Shown: positions 26,260 to 36,083, counted from the stretch's first letter. The stretch is 64,000 nucleotides of DNA from DSWT01 sp035415725 (GCA_035415725.1 DAOOGN010000001.1:1-64000), one strand, 5' to 3'. Made by a program: numbers and translations. Notes: generated by a model from the sequence alone, not told the origin.

Positions 26260-27666
26260 TCACGCTTTTGGCCGTGTAAGCCGCGCTGCCGAGGGTAATG
26301 CCGGACCGAAGGGGGTCTTCTTCTTCTGGATGGCGTTGACAATGTGGATCAGGCTTTCAGCCTGCTGGAACATCAACTGTTGCACCGCCGGATCACGATC
26401 GGCCATGGCCCGCAGCACCTCCATAAAACTCATGACGATGAGTTGAGAAGGCACTTTATAGTCATTCTGAGCCAGATCTTGAATTTGGGTGAGCATGCTG
26501 TTAATCACTTCGACTTGCGCCTCGACGCCGGCCGCAGCTAATAGATCGGCGCGTTTGGCTTCCTCATCGAGAGTATAGAGGTCGATATTGCGTTGCAGTT
26601 TAGCCTGCCAAAACTCCAACCACTGCCGCGAAATGGCCTCTTCGGCCGGCTGTACCGGCATCAACTGCACCGATTCGACGACAAGGCCGCGCTCTTTGGC
26701 CGTAGCCGCCATCTGTTCTTCGACGAACTTTTGCGTTTCCTTAAGCGCTGTGGGTTTGACGGGCGGCGGCGCCGCCGGCTCGACTGTGCCCCCCTCATGC
26801 ATCGCCCAGTACCGCGGGTTGATAAAATCATCCAGCGTGTACTGTTCGAGTCTGTCGCGCACAAAACCATCCAATGCGCCGTTCACCAGGCCATAGCGCC
26901 AATCCTGGACCCGCCCGCTGCCCGCGCGGCTTTTGATGTACTTCGACGTGGTCAACTGAAGCACGGCCTCGGCGTTGAAAGGATAGGCTTGGGAGGGAAG
27001 CGTTTCCTCTTGGAGATAGGAAGCGGCGCTCGAAGACGTACTCCCCGGAGAATTGGCAACCCTGAAGCGAATCTCCACGTCGCAGTACGCCGGGATACCA
27101 TCCAGCGTCATAAACTCGACGCGCAGACTACGCCGCTGTGGTCGCAAGTCCACGACATCCCACACGCGCTCGAAAGGTGCCAATTCGTAGAACCCCGGGC
27201 CGAGGACGCGGCAGAGTCGGCCCAGTTTGCTGGTCACGACGGCGCTATCGTGCGCGATGCTCAAGAATCCCGGCCCGCCGACTTTGTACATCACCGTCGG
27301 CCCATCGGGATCGGTTTGCCCCTCGTACACCCGCAAAAGAGGTTTCTTCGGCGGTCTTTGGGGCAAACCATACAACAGATGATCGATCAGATCTGCAGCT
27401 TCATCCCATGACAGATCAAAAAAATGCTGCGCGAACTGGACAAACAGTTGCTGTACCCCGGTTTTCGCCCCCTGCACACAGAGGAAAAAAGCGGCGCCCA
27501 CGAGGAGCACACTGACCAGAATGCTTATTTTGATGCTGCTCCCCCCGGCATCCCGGGGCACAATTTCCGGGATATAGGCGATGAACAAGAGGGTGATGAA
27601 AGCTATGGAAAAAACCAACTCGACCAGGGAGATTAAATCGGCACGCTGATGTTTTGTGAGGTGCAT
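26260..27666 (-). CDS. SPFH/band 7-like membrane protein
   Basis: A 468-residue protein with two N-terminal membrane segments (VELVFSIAFITLLFIAYI and ISILVSVLLVGAAFFLC). An SPFH-like domain follows: VLGPGFYELAPFERVWDVVD and FMTLDGIPAYCDVEIRFRV are the family's typical first strands. A long charged helical region (EEQMAATAKERGLVVESVQ to EVINSMLTQIQDLAQNDYK) is typical of the flotillin-type oligomerisation stalk. Such proteins form large membrane rings that define microdomains and chaperone membrane proteases. AGGAGGG precedes the start, only three bases after the stop of the upstream SPFH gene. It lacks an NfeD partner and an HflKC-type context, so the function is open. Confidence 0.7.
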   Translation of the reverse strand: MHLTKHQRADLISLVELVFSIAFITLLFIAYIPEIVPRDAGGSSIKISILVSVLLVGAAFFLCVQGAKTGVQQLFVQFAQHFFDLSWDEAADLIDHLLYGLPQRPPKKPLLRVYEGQTDPDGPTVMYKVGGPGFLSIAHDSAVVTSKLGRLCRVLGPGFYELAPFERVWDVVDLRPQRRSLRVEFMTLDGIPAYCDVEIRFRVANSPGSTSSSAASYLQEETLPSQAYPFNAEAVLQLTTSKYIKSRAGSGRVQDWRYGLVNGALDGFVRDRLEQYTLDDFINPRYWAMHEGGTVEPAAPPPVKPTALKETQKFVEEQMAATAKERGLVVESVQLMPVQPAEEAISRQWLEFWQAKLQRNIDLYTLDEEAKRADLLAAAGVEAQVEVINSMLTQIQDLAQNDYKVPSQLIVMSFMEVLRAMADRDPAVQQLMFQQAESLIHIVNAIQKKKTPFGPALPSAARLTRPKA

Positions 27667-27669
27667 CGT

Positions 27670-29220
27670 TTAGCCCTCCTTGGTCATTTGGGAAAGCTGA
27701 AGCAGAGTGGGCATAGCCGATTCAGGCAGCATCCCTTGGATGTGGGAATCTTGCGCCATGTGGATCAGATTTTCGAGCAGGTGATAGGCCACAAAATCAA
27801 TGCTCATCTCGGGATCCGCCAGGGGTTGCACTTGCTTGAGCAGCTTGGCAAGTACATCGGTGCGTGCCTTACTGCGCACTTTTGTCAGAGCTTCCAGGCG
27901 TTTGACTTCGGTAGTGGTTTGCCATTCGAGCGTCTTATTGATCCACCGTGCCTTCCATGCCTCCACGCGCTGTTGGATCACCTCGGCGTTGACCGGCGTA
28001 ACTTTGTTGCCTATGCCGCCGCCGAGGATTTCAAATCCTAAAGGTTCAAGAGTCTCCTTCACCACGGCGCGTACCCGTTTAGCTATCGCCAGGCGCGTCA
28101 GCGTGCTCTCATCGTCAAGACTGTAGATGTCTTCCAGGCTGTACTCGGGCACCACCTGTTTGAGTCGATTCAACGCCGTTTTGAGTGGAATATCGTCCCA
28201 GGGACGTGCCTGGTGCGCCTCTAAAGGCGTTTTGCCCGTAGGGTCCACTTCCTGTGACAAGACAAGCTCGAAAATAGTCCGTTTGTTGTGATAGGGCCAT
28301 GGCTCCTGACGCGCCAGGCTTTGGAGATTGATCTTGCGCTGTCCGGGATAGATGCGGAACAGCGACGAAATCGGGAGATTGATTTCGATGCCATCGCGTG
28401 TCATGGCCGTGGTACGCATACTGCGGAACTGGTTGCGCAGATCGATCACCTGGTACGGTGATTCGGTTGCCTGGGTAAACGTGACGCCTGGGCCAACGAT
28501 GCGCTTGAGACTCGAACTGGCCTTGAGAATGACGACGTTTTCCGGTTCGGTCATGATCCAGCCGGGGCCACTGCCGTAGAAAGTTTGCCCTTCGATCTGA
28601 GTTTTCACCGCGCCATCTTCCACAATCCAGGAGGGTTTGGGAAAGGTGGTGAAAAATCCTGTAAACAGTTGAAACTGCTCGGGCATGGAGGTGGTTTCCT
28701 CGTCGGCAGGAGCAGGGATCACCGCGGAGATGCCTGAAATGACCGTCATGACGGCCAGCGCCGCCGGGAATGTCACAAAGATAAAGAAGAGCACGAACTT
28801 CAAAACTGTCGGTAAAGTCGGGGGCGCGTTAAGCAATCCCACGCCCAGGTCGCGGACGGTGATCAACACCACCAAAAGACACACTCCCCACAGCGCCCGT
28901 GCTATGAGCGCGCTGAACTGCGTATTGGAGGAGGATGGAAAGGCGCCGGTAGCCCACAAATAGGTCAAGAAAATACTCAACGGAATGAAGAAGCTGGAAC
29001 GGAGGATCGTCCAGAACGAGACGGGCAGCATGCCGATCCACAGTAATCCGGGTAAAAACCATAACAGCGGCCCCCACATGCGCAGCAACGCCCATAGCAG
29101 ACGCATGAGCGGATGGACAAACTTACCCTCGAAGCGCGGAGGATGATTGCGGATATACGGGGCCAGGCCAAAAAGCCCCCCAATGTATAGGACCAGCACT
29201 ATGAGTCGTAGCAGCAGCAT
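27670..29220 (-). CDS. Second SPFH/band 7-like protein with four-span N-terminus
   Basis: A 516-residue protein. Its first 170 residues hold about five hydrophobic segments (for example LIVLVLYIGGLFGLAPYI, FWTILRSSFFIPLSIFLTYL, ALWGVCLLVVLITV). The SPFH-like region follows: IVGPGVTFTQATESPYQVID and AMTRDGIEINLPISSLFRI. A charged helical stalk then runs from about RLAIAKRVRAVVKETLEP to DVLAKLLKQVQPLADPEM. It is only distantly similar to its partner at 26260, mainly in domain order and in C-terminal wording (ENLIHMAQDSHIQGM versus ESLIHIVNAIQ). GAGGAGG precedes the ATG. The two are probably hetero-oligomer partners, as with HflK and HflC. Confidence 0.7.
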   Translation of the reverse strand: MLLLRLIVLVLYIGGLFGLAPYIRNHPPRFEGKFVHPLMRLLWALLRMWGPLLWFLPGLLWIGMLPVSFWTILRSSFFIPLSIFLTYLWATGAFPSSSNTQFSALIARALWGVCLLVVLITVRDLGVGLLNAPPTLPTVLKFVLFFIFVTFPAALAVMTVISGISAVIPAPADEETTSMPEQFQLFTGFFTTFPKPSWIVEDGAVKTQIEGQTFYGSGPGWIMTEPENVVILKASSSLKRIVGPGVTFTQATESPYQVIDLRNQFRSMRTTAMTRDGIEINLPISSLFRIYPGQRKINLQSLARQEPWPYHNKRTIFELVLSQEVDPTGKTPLEAHQARPWDDIPLKTALNRLKQVVPEYSLEDIYSLDDESTLTRLAIAKRVRAVVKETLEPLGFEILGGGIGNKVTPVNAEVIQQRVEAWKARWINKTLEWQTTTEVKRLEALTKVRSKARTDVLAKLLKQVQPLADPEMSIDFVAYHLLENLIHMAQDSHIQGMLPESAMPTLLQLSQMTKEG

Positions 29221-29422
29221 GGGTTGAACCTCCTCACTTCACTTCTTTCGTTCACTTTAGCACAGAATTGGAAAAAGGAAAAGTGGAGTGCGGCTTCCCG
29301 CTTCTGGGTTCGTTTATAGGTAAATTGCCAATGCGCCCCACCGCCGGCGTTCCTGGAGCCGCGTGGGGTACAGCGGATGTGTTTCAATCTGCCACGCCCG
29401 GTTTTAGGGGTCAATCTGGTCA

Positions 29423-29565
29423 ACTTGGCGCAACAACTTATTCCCTGTGCCAGGTTCGGCGCGGATTTCGGTGTGCCACATGCTGCTGAATGACGAGATA
29501 GGCGTATTCCTATACGCCCCCCTTCCCCAGGGGGGCGGGCGGCTGAATAGTTACGACCCAGATTG
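29423..29565 (-). repeat. Reverse copies of repeat families B and A before the SPFH operon
   Basis: On the minus strand, 29512-29423 reads ACGCCTATCTCGTCATTCAG and CGCCGAACCTGGCACAGGG, then AATAAGTTGTTGCG. This matches family B at 44745-44836 and 52297-52385. 29540-29560 contains the family A end GTAACTATTCAGCCGCC. Together they fill most of the 374-base gap between the FN3-repeat gene and the SPFH operon. I see no gene in that gap. Confidence 0.7.
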
Positions 29566-29594
29566 CTCCTGAGACGATGTCGCTGCAAGGCGGC

Positions 29595-32500
29595 CTACTT
29601 TTTGTTTCTCAGCGTCAGCGGTAAGAAGATGTCATAGGGATAGGCATCGATCAACACGGAGTCGGTCCACGGACCGTAGCTGCCAGATTTATCGATCATA
29701 GCCACACGCCAGTAATATTCCTTGGCCGTGTATGTCTTCAGCGGGGTGAAGATGGCGTTATCTGTCGTTTCCGAGTTAATCAAAGGCGAGAACTGTGGGT
29801 TTTGTGCAATCTCGATCCTATAGTGACATACACTCGTCGTCGTTATGGGCTCCCAGATGAAGGTGGGAAACCCTGCGCTTACTTCCATTCCGGGGAGCGG
29901 CGAAATGAGCGTGGGAGCCGGATACTGCTTGGTGAATGTATAAACGCCTGAGAAAGGTCCATCCTTCCCATTGGCGTCCACCACAGCCACGCGCCAGTAG
30001 TAATCACCGTCGGCATACGTCTTGGCCGGGGTCCATGTGATGGTATCCAAGACAAAGTTCTCGATAGGCGAAGAAAAGTTCGGGTTGTTGGCAACCTGCA
30101 AGCGGTATTTCGCCGCGGTCCAACCTACCGTTGTGGTGTCGCCCGGCAGCAGGGAAGCCTCCCATCGAAACGTCGGGCTGCTGTGGATGACGCCGCCTAT
30201 GGGCGGTTCCACGAGCGAGGGCTGTGGCAAGGTGATGATGAGCGTACTGACCGGCGACCAGTCACTGGCGTAGGGTAAAACCAGCGAGTTCTCGGCGCGC
30301 ACGCGCCAGTAGTACGTCCCCGCTTGATAAGCCTCAAGGGGCGTGTAACTCTCATGATTCACGTCTTTCCTCAACACGTTCTGTGAAAATTCCGGGTTGG
30401 TGGCGCTCTCAAACTGATAATTGGCCGCGCCCTCTACGGCATCCCAGATGAATTTTGGTGTTGAGTATGTCCCCGCGGTGCGCAGATTGCCCGGCGTCGG
30501 GCCGGATTTGGTGAACACCTGCGGTTCGCTCGGCGGCGCGTTATAGTAAACGTCGTTAAGCTTGTGCCGTATGCGATAGCGCCAGTAGAGCGTGTTATCT
30601 TCATAGATGTTCAAAGTGGTATACAGGTACAGAAAAATATCTGGGTAAAGCTCGCAGCCTTTCCATTTTGCCTGCATGGATTGTACAACGCTGGTAAACC
30701 CTGGATCGCGGGCTACCTCCAGCTCATATCCGCCGAGGAGATCCGTCTTCGGTGATTCGGCATAGAGATAAGGGGAGTAGAGAAGCGGGGGGCGTTCTTC
30801 CGGCAATTCTCCTATCGGCATTGCTAACGTGACCCGATCGCCAATTGTCTTGAACTCACGGAGGATGCTGGGAGAGACGCCGTTGTCAGGGACAGTATCC
30901 GCGGCTGTTGTGGCTTCATTAGCCGTTGCGCTGAATAGAACCGCCGATAAGGAGAAAGGCTTATCGCCTCTGTCCCCAATCGCCGTTTTGGGCAGGCGCA
31001 ATTCGACGTATTGGATGGTGGAACTGTAGAAAATGGCACCCCCTATCTGTCCAATGTCGACCAGGTTTTTAATTTGAGGGTCCCACGAGAGCGTGTTCGT
31101 TATCCAGGTATACACGGGAATATAACCGGTATCGAGAGCGGTGCCGTTATACGTAACGTAGAGCGCATACTCGGGTTGATAGTAAGAAGATGTCGTGAGT
31201 GCGGGACGGTTGGCAGGCGCGAAAGAAGCACCTTGCCCTTCTGCCTGGTTGCCATCCAGGTACAGGCCGTATATCATCGATGTCCCCGTCGTGGGGTTGA
31301 TGTGAAAGCCCACGAACCAGTTATCTTTGTCCTGCGCCACGTAGAGAGAGGTCAATTCGGCGGCTCCCAGACCCTCGTCTGGATCCATGGCCATCAGGCT
31401 GTCATACTGGGAGGGAAGGGACCCGAGTCCATACGTACCTATCCCTAACCAGCGGGTCTGCATCGCCACAATCAGCCGGCGTGTTGCACTCCACGTTCCC
31501 ACTGTGTTACCGCTGCTATCCAGTCCCCGGACGCGCCAGAAATAAGTGCCGATAGGCAGACGCACCACCGGCGTGTGGTGGGTGTACGTGGTGCGAGTGA
31601 GGTAGGCGGTTGTAGAAAAAGCCGGGTCGTTGCTCAGTTCGATCTCGTAACGCAGTGCATCTTTTTGTGCTTGCCACTCGAAGGAAGGTAGCGTGGCGAA
31701 AACTTTTTCGCCGTGTTGTGGGGCCAGAAGTAGAGGCGCCGTTGTCGCTGCTGCGCGTGGTCGGCGCGTCACATCGATTTGTGTTAACGAGGGTTGATTG
31801 GTCAGACTGCCCGTTAATACAGTGCCGGCCGCGGCATACGGCGTCACCCGCCAATAATAATTTGTATTGGCCGTGGGGGTGAAAGGGTTGCCCTCGGTCG
31901 GCGTAGCACTCAGGTTCTGCGTGAGAACCGTCCATTCCGGTGAGCCAAAGTTCGGGTCGTCGTCGACTTCCAAGCCATAGTAGGTAGCTTCTTCCCGCGG
32001 CTCGACCCCGGGAACGAACGTCCGCGACCAGTAAAATGTCGGTGTATCGACGGTGTAGTCATACGAGATGGGAATATCCCGCGGCGGGGCGTAGTTCCCA
32101 GAAGCGACCGACGGAGGAGCGTAGAAATAGCGCGGCCAGATATTTTCGGGTATCGCCGGGGGCTCCACCGGTCGAAAACTCTTAACCTCGCTTGACACAC
32201 CAACGTTACCGTCCTGATCATAGGGGGTGACCCGCCAATATATCGTCTTATCCCATTCATCTCCCTTCCAGTTGATTTGCTCGTGAAAGGTGTTAGCGGT
32301 GTCAGCCGTCCAAAGGGTGCTGGCAAAGCCTATATCATAGCTGACTTCCCAATGGTAGCGACGCGCTTCACGCACCGGCGTCCAGGTGAACAAGGGCGCG
32401 TTGGTCAATTCGTTGTTGAGGGGGGTCAATAGTACCGGTTGATGATACCACTTTTTTTGAAAGCTCCACGCTTCACTGTAAGGTCCTACCCAGTTATTGC

Positions 32501-33464
32501 CGTAGAGGGCGGCGACGCGCCAATAACGGGTTTCATCGTTGGGAAACGAGTCCTCGGGTGTATAGGTAGTTTGTTCCGTCGTGACGGTGGTGAGCCCGGA
32601 GACGAAAGTCGGGTCGGTGCTGTGTTGGAGTCTGTAAGCCACGGCGCCCTTCACCGCCGTCCAACGGAATGCCGGGGTGTAGGCCGGCTTGGAACCGTTT
32701 GCCGGTTCCAACAACTGCGGGATTTGGGCATACCCCACTGTGAATTGGCGGACCTCACTCAACAAACCGTTGCGCGATGCCGCGTCACGGGGCATGACGC
32801 ACCAGTAGTAAGTCCCGTTTGCCAGGCGTGTGCTGAGATTGTACGATGTCGCCAGGGTTGTGTACTGGGAAGCCGGTGAAAGACAGTCAAAGTCATTGTC
32901 GATCCGGAGGACATAATCGGCAGCCCCGACGACCGGCGACCAGGAAAAGATCGGCGCTTCGAAGAATTCGATGGTCGCACCGTTGGCAGGCGCTGAAAGC
33001 AGCGGCGCATTGCCGGTGGTGCCCCAATCCTTCGTGAACTGTCTAACGAAGCTCCATTCCCCCACAGGCGTCGGCTTTTCCACCCGCACCCGCCAATAGA
33101 TGGGGCCATCCAGCAAATTGCTATTCTGAATAGGAATATAGCGGATATTCGACGTGGTTACATTATAGAGGAGCGGCTCGTTAAACCCAATCTGATCGTC
33201 AATCTGAAGGCGATACTGGGTTGCACCCGTCACAGGTTCCCACACAAACAGGGGGACTGCAGTCGGCGGATAATTCAACACAGTAGTCGTGATTCCATCA
33301 GCCGGCTCGACCAGGACAGGCGCCGGCCAGACAGTCGGCGCTGAATAGAGTGCCGTCGGCATAGGGAACAGCACGATGCTGCACAGCACGATAGACGTCA
33401 TGATCCGCCAGAGAGATGAAATGCCCCGCCGGCTATCAAAGGTGAAAAGGTTTTTCATTTTCAT
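29595..33464 (-). CDS. Secreted protein with ten fibronectin-III-like repeats
   Basis: A 1289-residue exported protein. The start at 33464 (MKMKNLF) has an excellent AGGAGGG and is followed by a signal peptide with a hydrophobic core ending near LYSAP. The longer open frame to 33872 has no signal and was not used. Ten repeats of about 90-100 residues share the plan PxLxxPxxG, FxWxxVxGAxxYRLQ, TYTPxxxxxxGxYYWRVRA and a final VxxF, as in FN3 domains. After repeat six comes a different domain of about 200 residues (AELTSLYVAQDKDNWFVGF, YVELRLPKTAIGD) that resembles DOMON/CBM9-type sugar- or haem-binding folds. The C-terminus ends YDIFLPLTLRNKK. A similar short tail closes many exported Chloroflexota proteins and may be an anchoring signal. 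Probably a surface or adhesive protein. Confidence 0.78.
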   Translation of the reverse strand: MKMKNLFTFDSRRGISSLWRIMTSIVLCSIVLFPMPTALYSAPTVWPAPVLVEPADGITTTVLNYPPTAVPLFVWEPVTGATQYRLQIDDQIGFNEPLLYNVTTSNIRYIPIQNSNLLDGPIYWRVRVEKPTPVGEWSFVRQFTKDWGTTGNAPLLSAPANGATIEFFEAPIFSWSPVVGAADYVLRIDNDFDCLSPASQYTTLATSYNLSTRLANGTYYWCVMPRDAASRNGLLSEVRQFTVGYAQIPQLLEPANGSKPAYTPAFRWTAVKGAVAYRLQHSTDPTFVSGLTTVTTEQTTYTPEDSFPNDETRYWRVAALYGNNWVGPYSEAWSFQKKWYHQPVLLTPLNNELTNAPLFTWTPVREARRYHWEVSYDIGFASTLWTADTANTFHEQINWKGDEWDKTIYWRVTPYDQDGNVGVSSEVKSFRPVEPPAIPENIWPRYFYAPPSVASGNYAPPRDIPISYDYTVDTPTFYWSRTFVPGVEPREEATYYGLEVDDDPNFGSPEWTVLTQNLSATPTEGNPFTPTANTNYYWRVTPYAAAGTVLTGSLTNQPSLTQIDVTRRPRAAATTAPLLLAPQHGEKVFATLPSFEWQAQKDALRYEIELSNDPAFSTTAYLTRTTYTHHTPVVRLPIGTYFWRVRGLDSSGNTVGTWSATRRLIVAMQTRWLGIGTYGLGSLPSQYDSLMAMDPDEGLGAAELTSLYVAQDKDNWFVGFHINPTTGTSMIYGLYLDGNQAEGQGASFAPANRPALTTSSYYQPEYALYVTYNGTALDTGYIPVYTWITNTLSWDPQIKNLVDIGQIGGAIFYSSTIQYVELRLPKTAIGDRGDKPFSLSAVLFSATANEATTAADTVPDNGVSPSILREFKTIGDRVTLAMPIGELPEERPPLLYSPYLYAESPKTDLLGGYELEVARDPGFTSVVQSMQAKWKGCELYPDIFLYLYTTLNIYEDNTLYWRYRIRHKLNDVYYNAPPSEPQVFTKSGPTPGNLRTAGTYSTPKFIWDAVEGAANYQFESATNPEFSQNVLRKDVNHESYTPLEAYQAGTYYWRVRAENSLVLPYASDWSPVSTLIITLPQPSLVEPPIGGVIHSSPTFRWEASLLPGDTTTVGWTAAKYRLQVANNPNFSSPIENFVLDTITWTPAKTYADGDYYWRVAVVDANGKDGPFSGVYTFTKQYPAPTLISPLPGMEVSAGFPTFIWEPITTTSVCHYRIEIAQNPQFSPLINSETTDNAIFTPLKTYTAKEYYWRVAMIDKSGSYGPWTDSVLIDAYPYDIFLPLTLRNKK

Positions 33465-33580
33465 CGTTAGCCCTCCTGCTATACATAATGAAACGCTTGG
33501 ACAAACTTTCACCCTCATTATAGAAGTTGAAAGCCCTTGTGTCAATTTCGCGCCTCGGGTAAGGCGCCGAAAGGCCCCGG

Positions 33581-33931
33581 CTAAAGCATCACCGCCAGCA
33601 GCAGGATGCCCGTTTCGACGCCCATGACATAGGCGAAGAGCCGCCATGAGCCAGGGGTGTTGAAGTGGCGCAGGTGATACTCCATGCCGCCGATGATGAC
33701 GACGACGGCCAGCAATGAACCGGGTAGGATCACCGCCTGGCGCAACGCTACTGCACTGCGATAGAGCGGACCGTATAGCCCGCCCCCGCCCCAGAAAGCC
33801 GCATAGATCGTTGCCACCACATCGGCAGCACTGTTGAGCGCCAATAACGCCAGAACACTGCTCGCCACCCACAGAATAGCGGTCAGCCCTTTCAGAACGA
33901 TAGGTTTATGGAAGAGATGGGTTATGGTCAT
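33581..33931 (-). CDS. Small membrane protein
   Basis: A 116-residue protein with three to four hydrophobic segments (VLKGLTAILWVASSVLALLALN, ALRQAVILPGSLLAVVVIIGG, LFAYVMGVETGILLLAVML). Short Tyr- and His-rich loops join them. I do not recognise the family. The ATG at 33931 with GAGGAC upstream was chosen; the frame stays open to 33961 but that would overlap the preceding glycosyltransferase gene. The 116-base gap to the FN3-repeat gene has no terminator, so it may be cotranscribed with both neighbours. Confidence 0.65.
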   Translation of the reverse strand: MTITHLFHKPIVLKGLTAILWVASSVLALLALNSAADVVATIYAAFWGGGGLYGPLYRSAVALRQAVILPGSLLAVVVIIGGMEYHLRHFNTPGSWRLFAYVMGVETGILLLAVML

Positions 33932-33944
33932 CGTCAAAGAGTCC

Positions 33945-36083
33945 TCAGTCAGATAGCGCACAGTTCAAAGGGAGCCAATCCTCGGCGCCGGCAACGAGGC
34001 TGCCGGTGATTCCCAGATAAGCGGACGGGTCGCGGCGCTCGATCTGTGCCAGTACCTGGGCCATAGACAGGTCATTTTCTGTATCGCGCCAGACCAGGGC
34101 GGCGGGGAATGTCCCATCCGCCAGGGGAGGAACGATAGCGAAGTGCAGGTGAACCCAGGAGGAACGGTAGCTTCCCTGATAGCCGAGCAGCTCACCGGCC
34201 TTGACGGGGACGTCTGTACTGCCGGGCGGAAAGGCCGCGTTCACGTAGCTCGTCTGCCCATCCGCCGCGGCCATCCCTCCGTAGAAGGTCCACACTTGCC
34301 GACCGGGTTCCAGCGGATCGTCGTGCAGGATGGCGACGGCATCAGGCCAATCCGCGCGCCGCATCAACCGTCCATCGGCCACGGCATAGACAGGCACCGT
34401 ATGGTCGTAACCGATGCCCATCAACAACAGTGTCTCGTTGTACCAGTACAGTCCCAACGCACCAGAAGTAGGGAGAGGCCAGGGCGCTCCGGGACAGACC
34501 CCGGCGACAGGGGCGGCAATCCCGGCCGTGCGGCGGGGACGGAAAAGGATTGTGTCAGCCTTGATATCAGTGGCGATGTAGTGCTCCTGGAGAACGGCAA
34601 GCATCTCCGGCGTCCAGCGCTCCTGGTAGACCGGATCATCACGAAAATGATGGATCAGGATCAGCGGGAACTTTTCCGCCCGCATGTCATTCAGGAGTGG
34701 GGTTTGGTCCCACAGTCCCGCGTTCGCCAGTTGCGTGACCTCGAAGGGTTGGATGTAGAGCGGCTCATGGTGCAAAGTGATCAGCCCCATATACTCGTCG
34801 GCCAGTAGCGGTCCGGCAGTTTCTGCCACCAACGCTTGCAACTCGTGCAAACTCGGCTGGGCGAGGGAGCGGTACTTGAAATCCTGGACGGGATGCAGCA
34901 ACGTGAACCGCATCAGCATTCCTGCCTGTATCGCCAACAAGATTAAGACGATGCTGCGGACGAGCGGCGGAACCCACGCCGGAGCGGACGATTCGGCGTC
35001 ACGATGCCAGACTTTGCCGCTCCACGCCACCACCGTCCCGCCGACCAGCGCCAGCGCGGCGCAGAGTTCCAGCAGATAGTTGACGTTCGATCCGATTTTG
35101 CCGCTAGTGATTGCTGAGACCAGTGCCCCCGCCAGGTATGGAACTACCATCGACCAACCGACGGCCCCGTTGAGTTTGCCCCGCGCATGGGGCGGGATCG
35201 CGATGACCAGCACGCCACAGAAAAACAGCAGCAGGGGAGCCAGCTCGAGCAGCTCGCGCGCGTAACGCTCCACGGTTTCGATGTTGAAGGGATTGACGTT
35301 GGCCGTAATGATGTTGAAGAAGAACCCTCCGTCGGTCGCCAGATTCAAGATGACGAAGAGAATCAGACCCACGCCCCCCACTATCCCGGCCAGGGTAAAG
35401 GCGGCGCGTCGGCCTTGTTGCGTCCACACCCAGACAAAGGCCGCCAGCGGCGCCGCCAACCCGTAGGATTGGCGGGTGTAGATGGCAGCAACGAGCAGCA
35501 GCGCGGTTTCCACCAACGCGCGATGGCCCTGAGGGCGGCGGGCAATCACATCGAGGGCGGCAGTGCTCAGCGCCAGCGCCAACAAGTCGATGCGGGCCAG
35601 CTTGGACCAGCCCACCACATAGGGGAAGGCAAGGAAGAGCAATGCCGTGAGACGCGCGGCGAACCGGTCGTGATTCTGCGCGTCAATCACACCTCCCAGG
35701 AAATAAGCCGTCGCCAGCGCGCTGACCACCGAGATCAGACGCCCTGCCCAGAAGTGTGGACCGCAGAGCCAGATAAAGGGCGTCATCACCAGAACGTAGA
35801 GCGGCGGGTAGTTGGTGACGGTATAGGGTGGCGTGTCGAGCGTAGCGCGGTAGAGCGTGTGCCCTTCGAGCAGACGCATCGCTTGATCCACCAGGGGAGC
35901 TTCGCCGTAATCCAGCGGGTAGGGGTAAAGAAGCGCCAGGATGGCGTGGATGCCATAGATGATCAGCACGACGGCCAAGACAACGGTAACGAGAGTGCGC
36001 GCGCCGACTTCCAGATAAGCGGTAGGAGTGCTGGTTTTTTTTGTCGATGCAATCACAGAGCGTTTCCTCAATAAGTCACACAT
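33945..36083 (-). CDS. Membrane glycosyltransferase fused to an M23 peptidase-like domain
   Basis: A 712-residue protein. The first 430 residues are a GT-C fold membrane glycosyltransferase: LDYGEAPLVDQAMRLLEGHT is the acidic first loop and TVTNYPPLYVLVMTPF the next. The region from about 550 to 655 has the outline of an M23/LytM peptidase: YDHTVPVYAVADG, QVWTFYGGMAAADGQTSY, VPVKAGELLGYQGSY and WVHLHFAIVPP. The zinc ligands are incomplete. The HxH pair and the Asp are present, but the first His of HxxxD reads Gly and the usual YGH reads YGG. It is therefore probably a non-catalytic binding domain. The ATG at 36083 overlaps the ThiF-like gene by eight bases. The fusion is unusual. Confidence 0.72.
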   Translation of the reverse strand: MCDLLRKRSVIASTKKTSTPTAYLEVGARTLVTVVLAVVLIIYGIHAILALLYPYPLDYGEAPLVDQAMRLLEGHTLYRATLDTPPYTVTNYPPLYVLVMTPFIWLCGPHFWAGRLISVVSALATAYFLGGVIDAQNHDRFAARLTALLFLAFPYVVGWSKLARIDLLALALSTAALDVIARRPQGHRALVETALLLVAAIYTRQSYGLAAPLAAFVWVWTQQGRRAAFTLAGIVGGVGLILFVILNLATDGGFFFNIITANVNPFNIETVERYARELLELAPLLLFFCGVLVIAIPPHARGKLNGAVGWSMVVPYLAGALVSAITSGKIGSNVNYLLELCAALALVGGTVVAWSGKVWHRDAESSAPAWVPPLVRSIVLILLAIQAGMLMRFTLLHPVQDFKYRSLAQPSLHELQALVAETAGPLLADEYMGLITLHHEPLYIQPFEVTQLANAGLWDQTPLLNDMRAEKFPLILIHHFRDDPVYQERWTPEMLAVLQEHYIATDIKADTILFRPRRTAGIAAPVAGVCPGAPWPLPTSGALGLYWYNETLLLMGIGYDHTVPVYAVADGRLMRRADWPDAVAILHDDPLEPGRQVWTFYGGMAAADGQTSYVNAAFPPGSTDVPVKAGELLGYQGSYRSSWVHLHFAIVPPLADGTFPAALVWRDTENDLSMAQVLAQIERRDPSAYLGITGSLVAGAEDWLPLNCALSD

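Noticed and set aside
33465..33872. N-terminal extension of the FN3-repeat protein
   Set aside because: The extension overlaps the small membrane protein gene and lacks a signal peptide. The internal start at 33464 has both a signal peptide and a strong ribosome-binding site.
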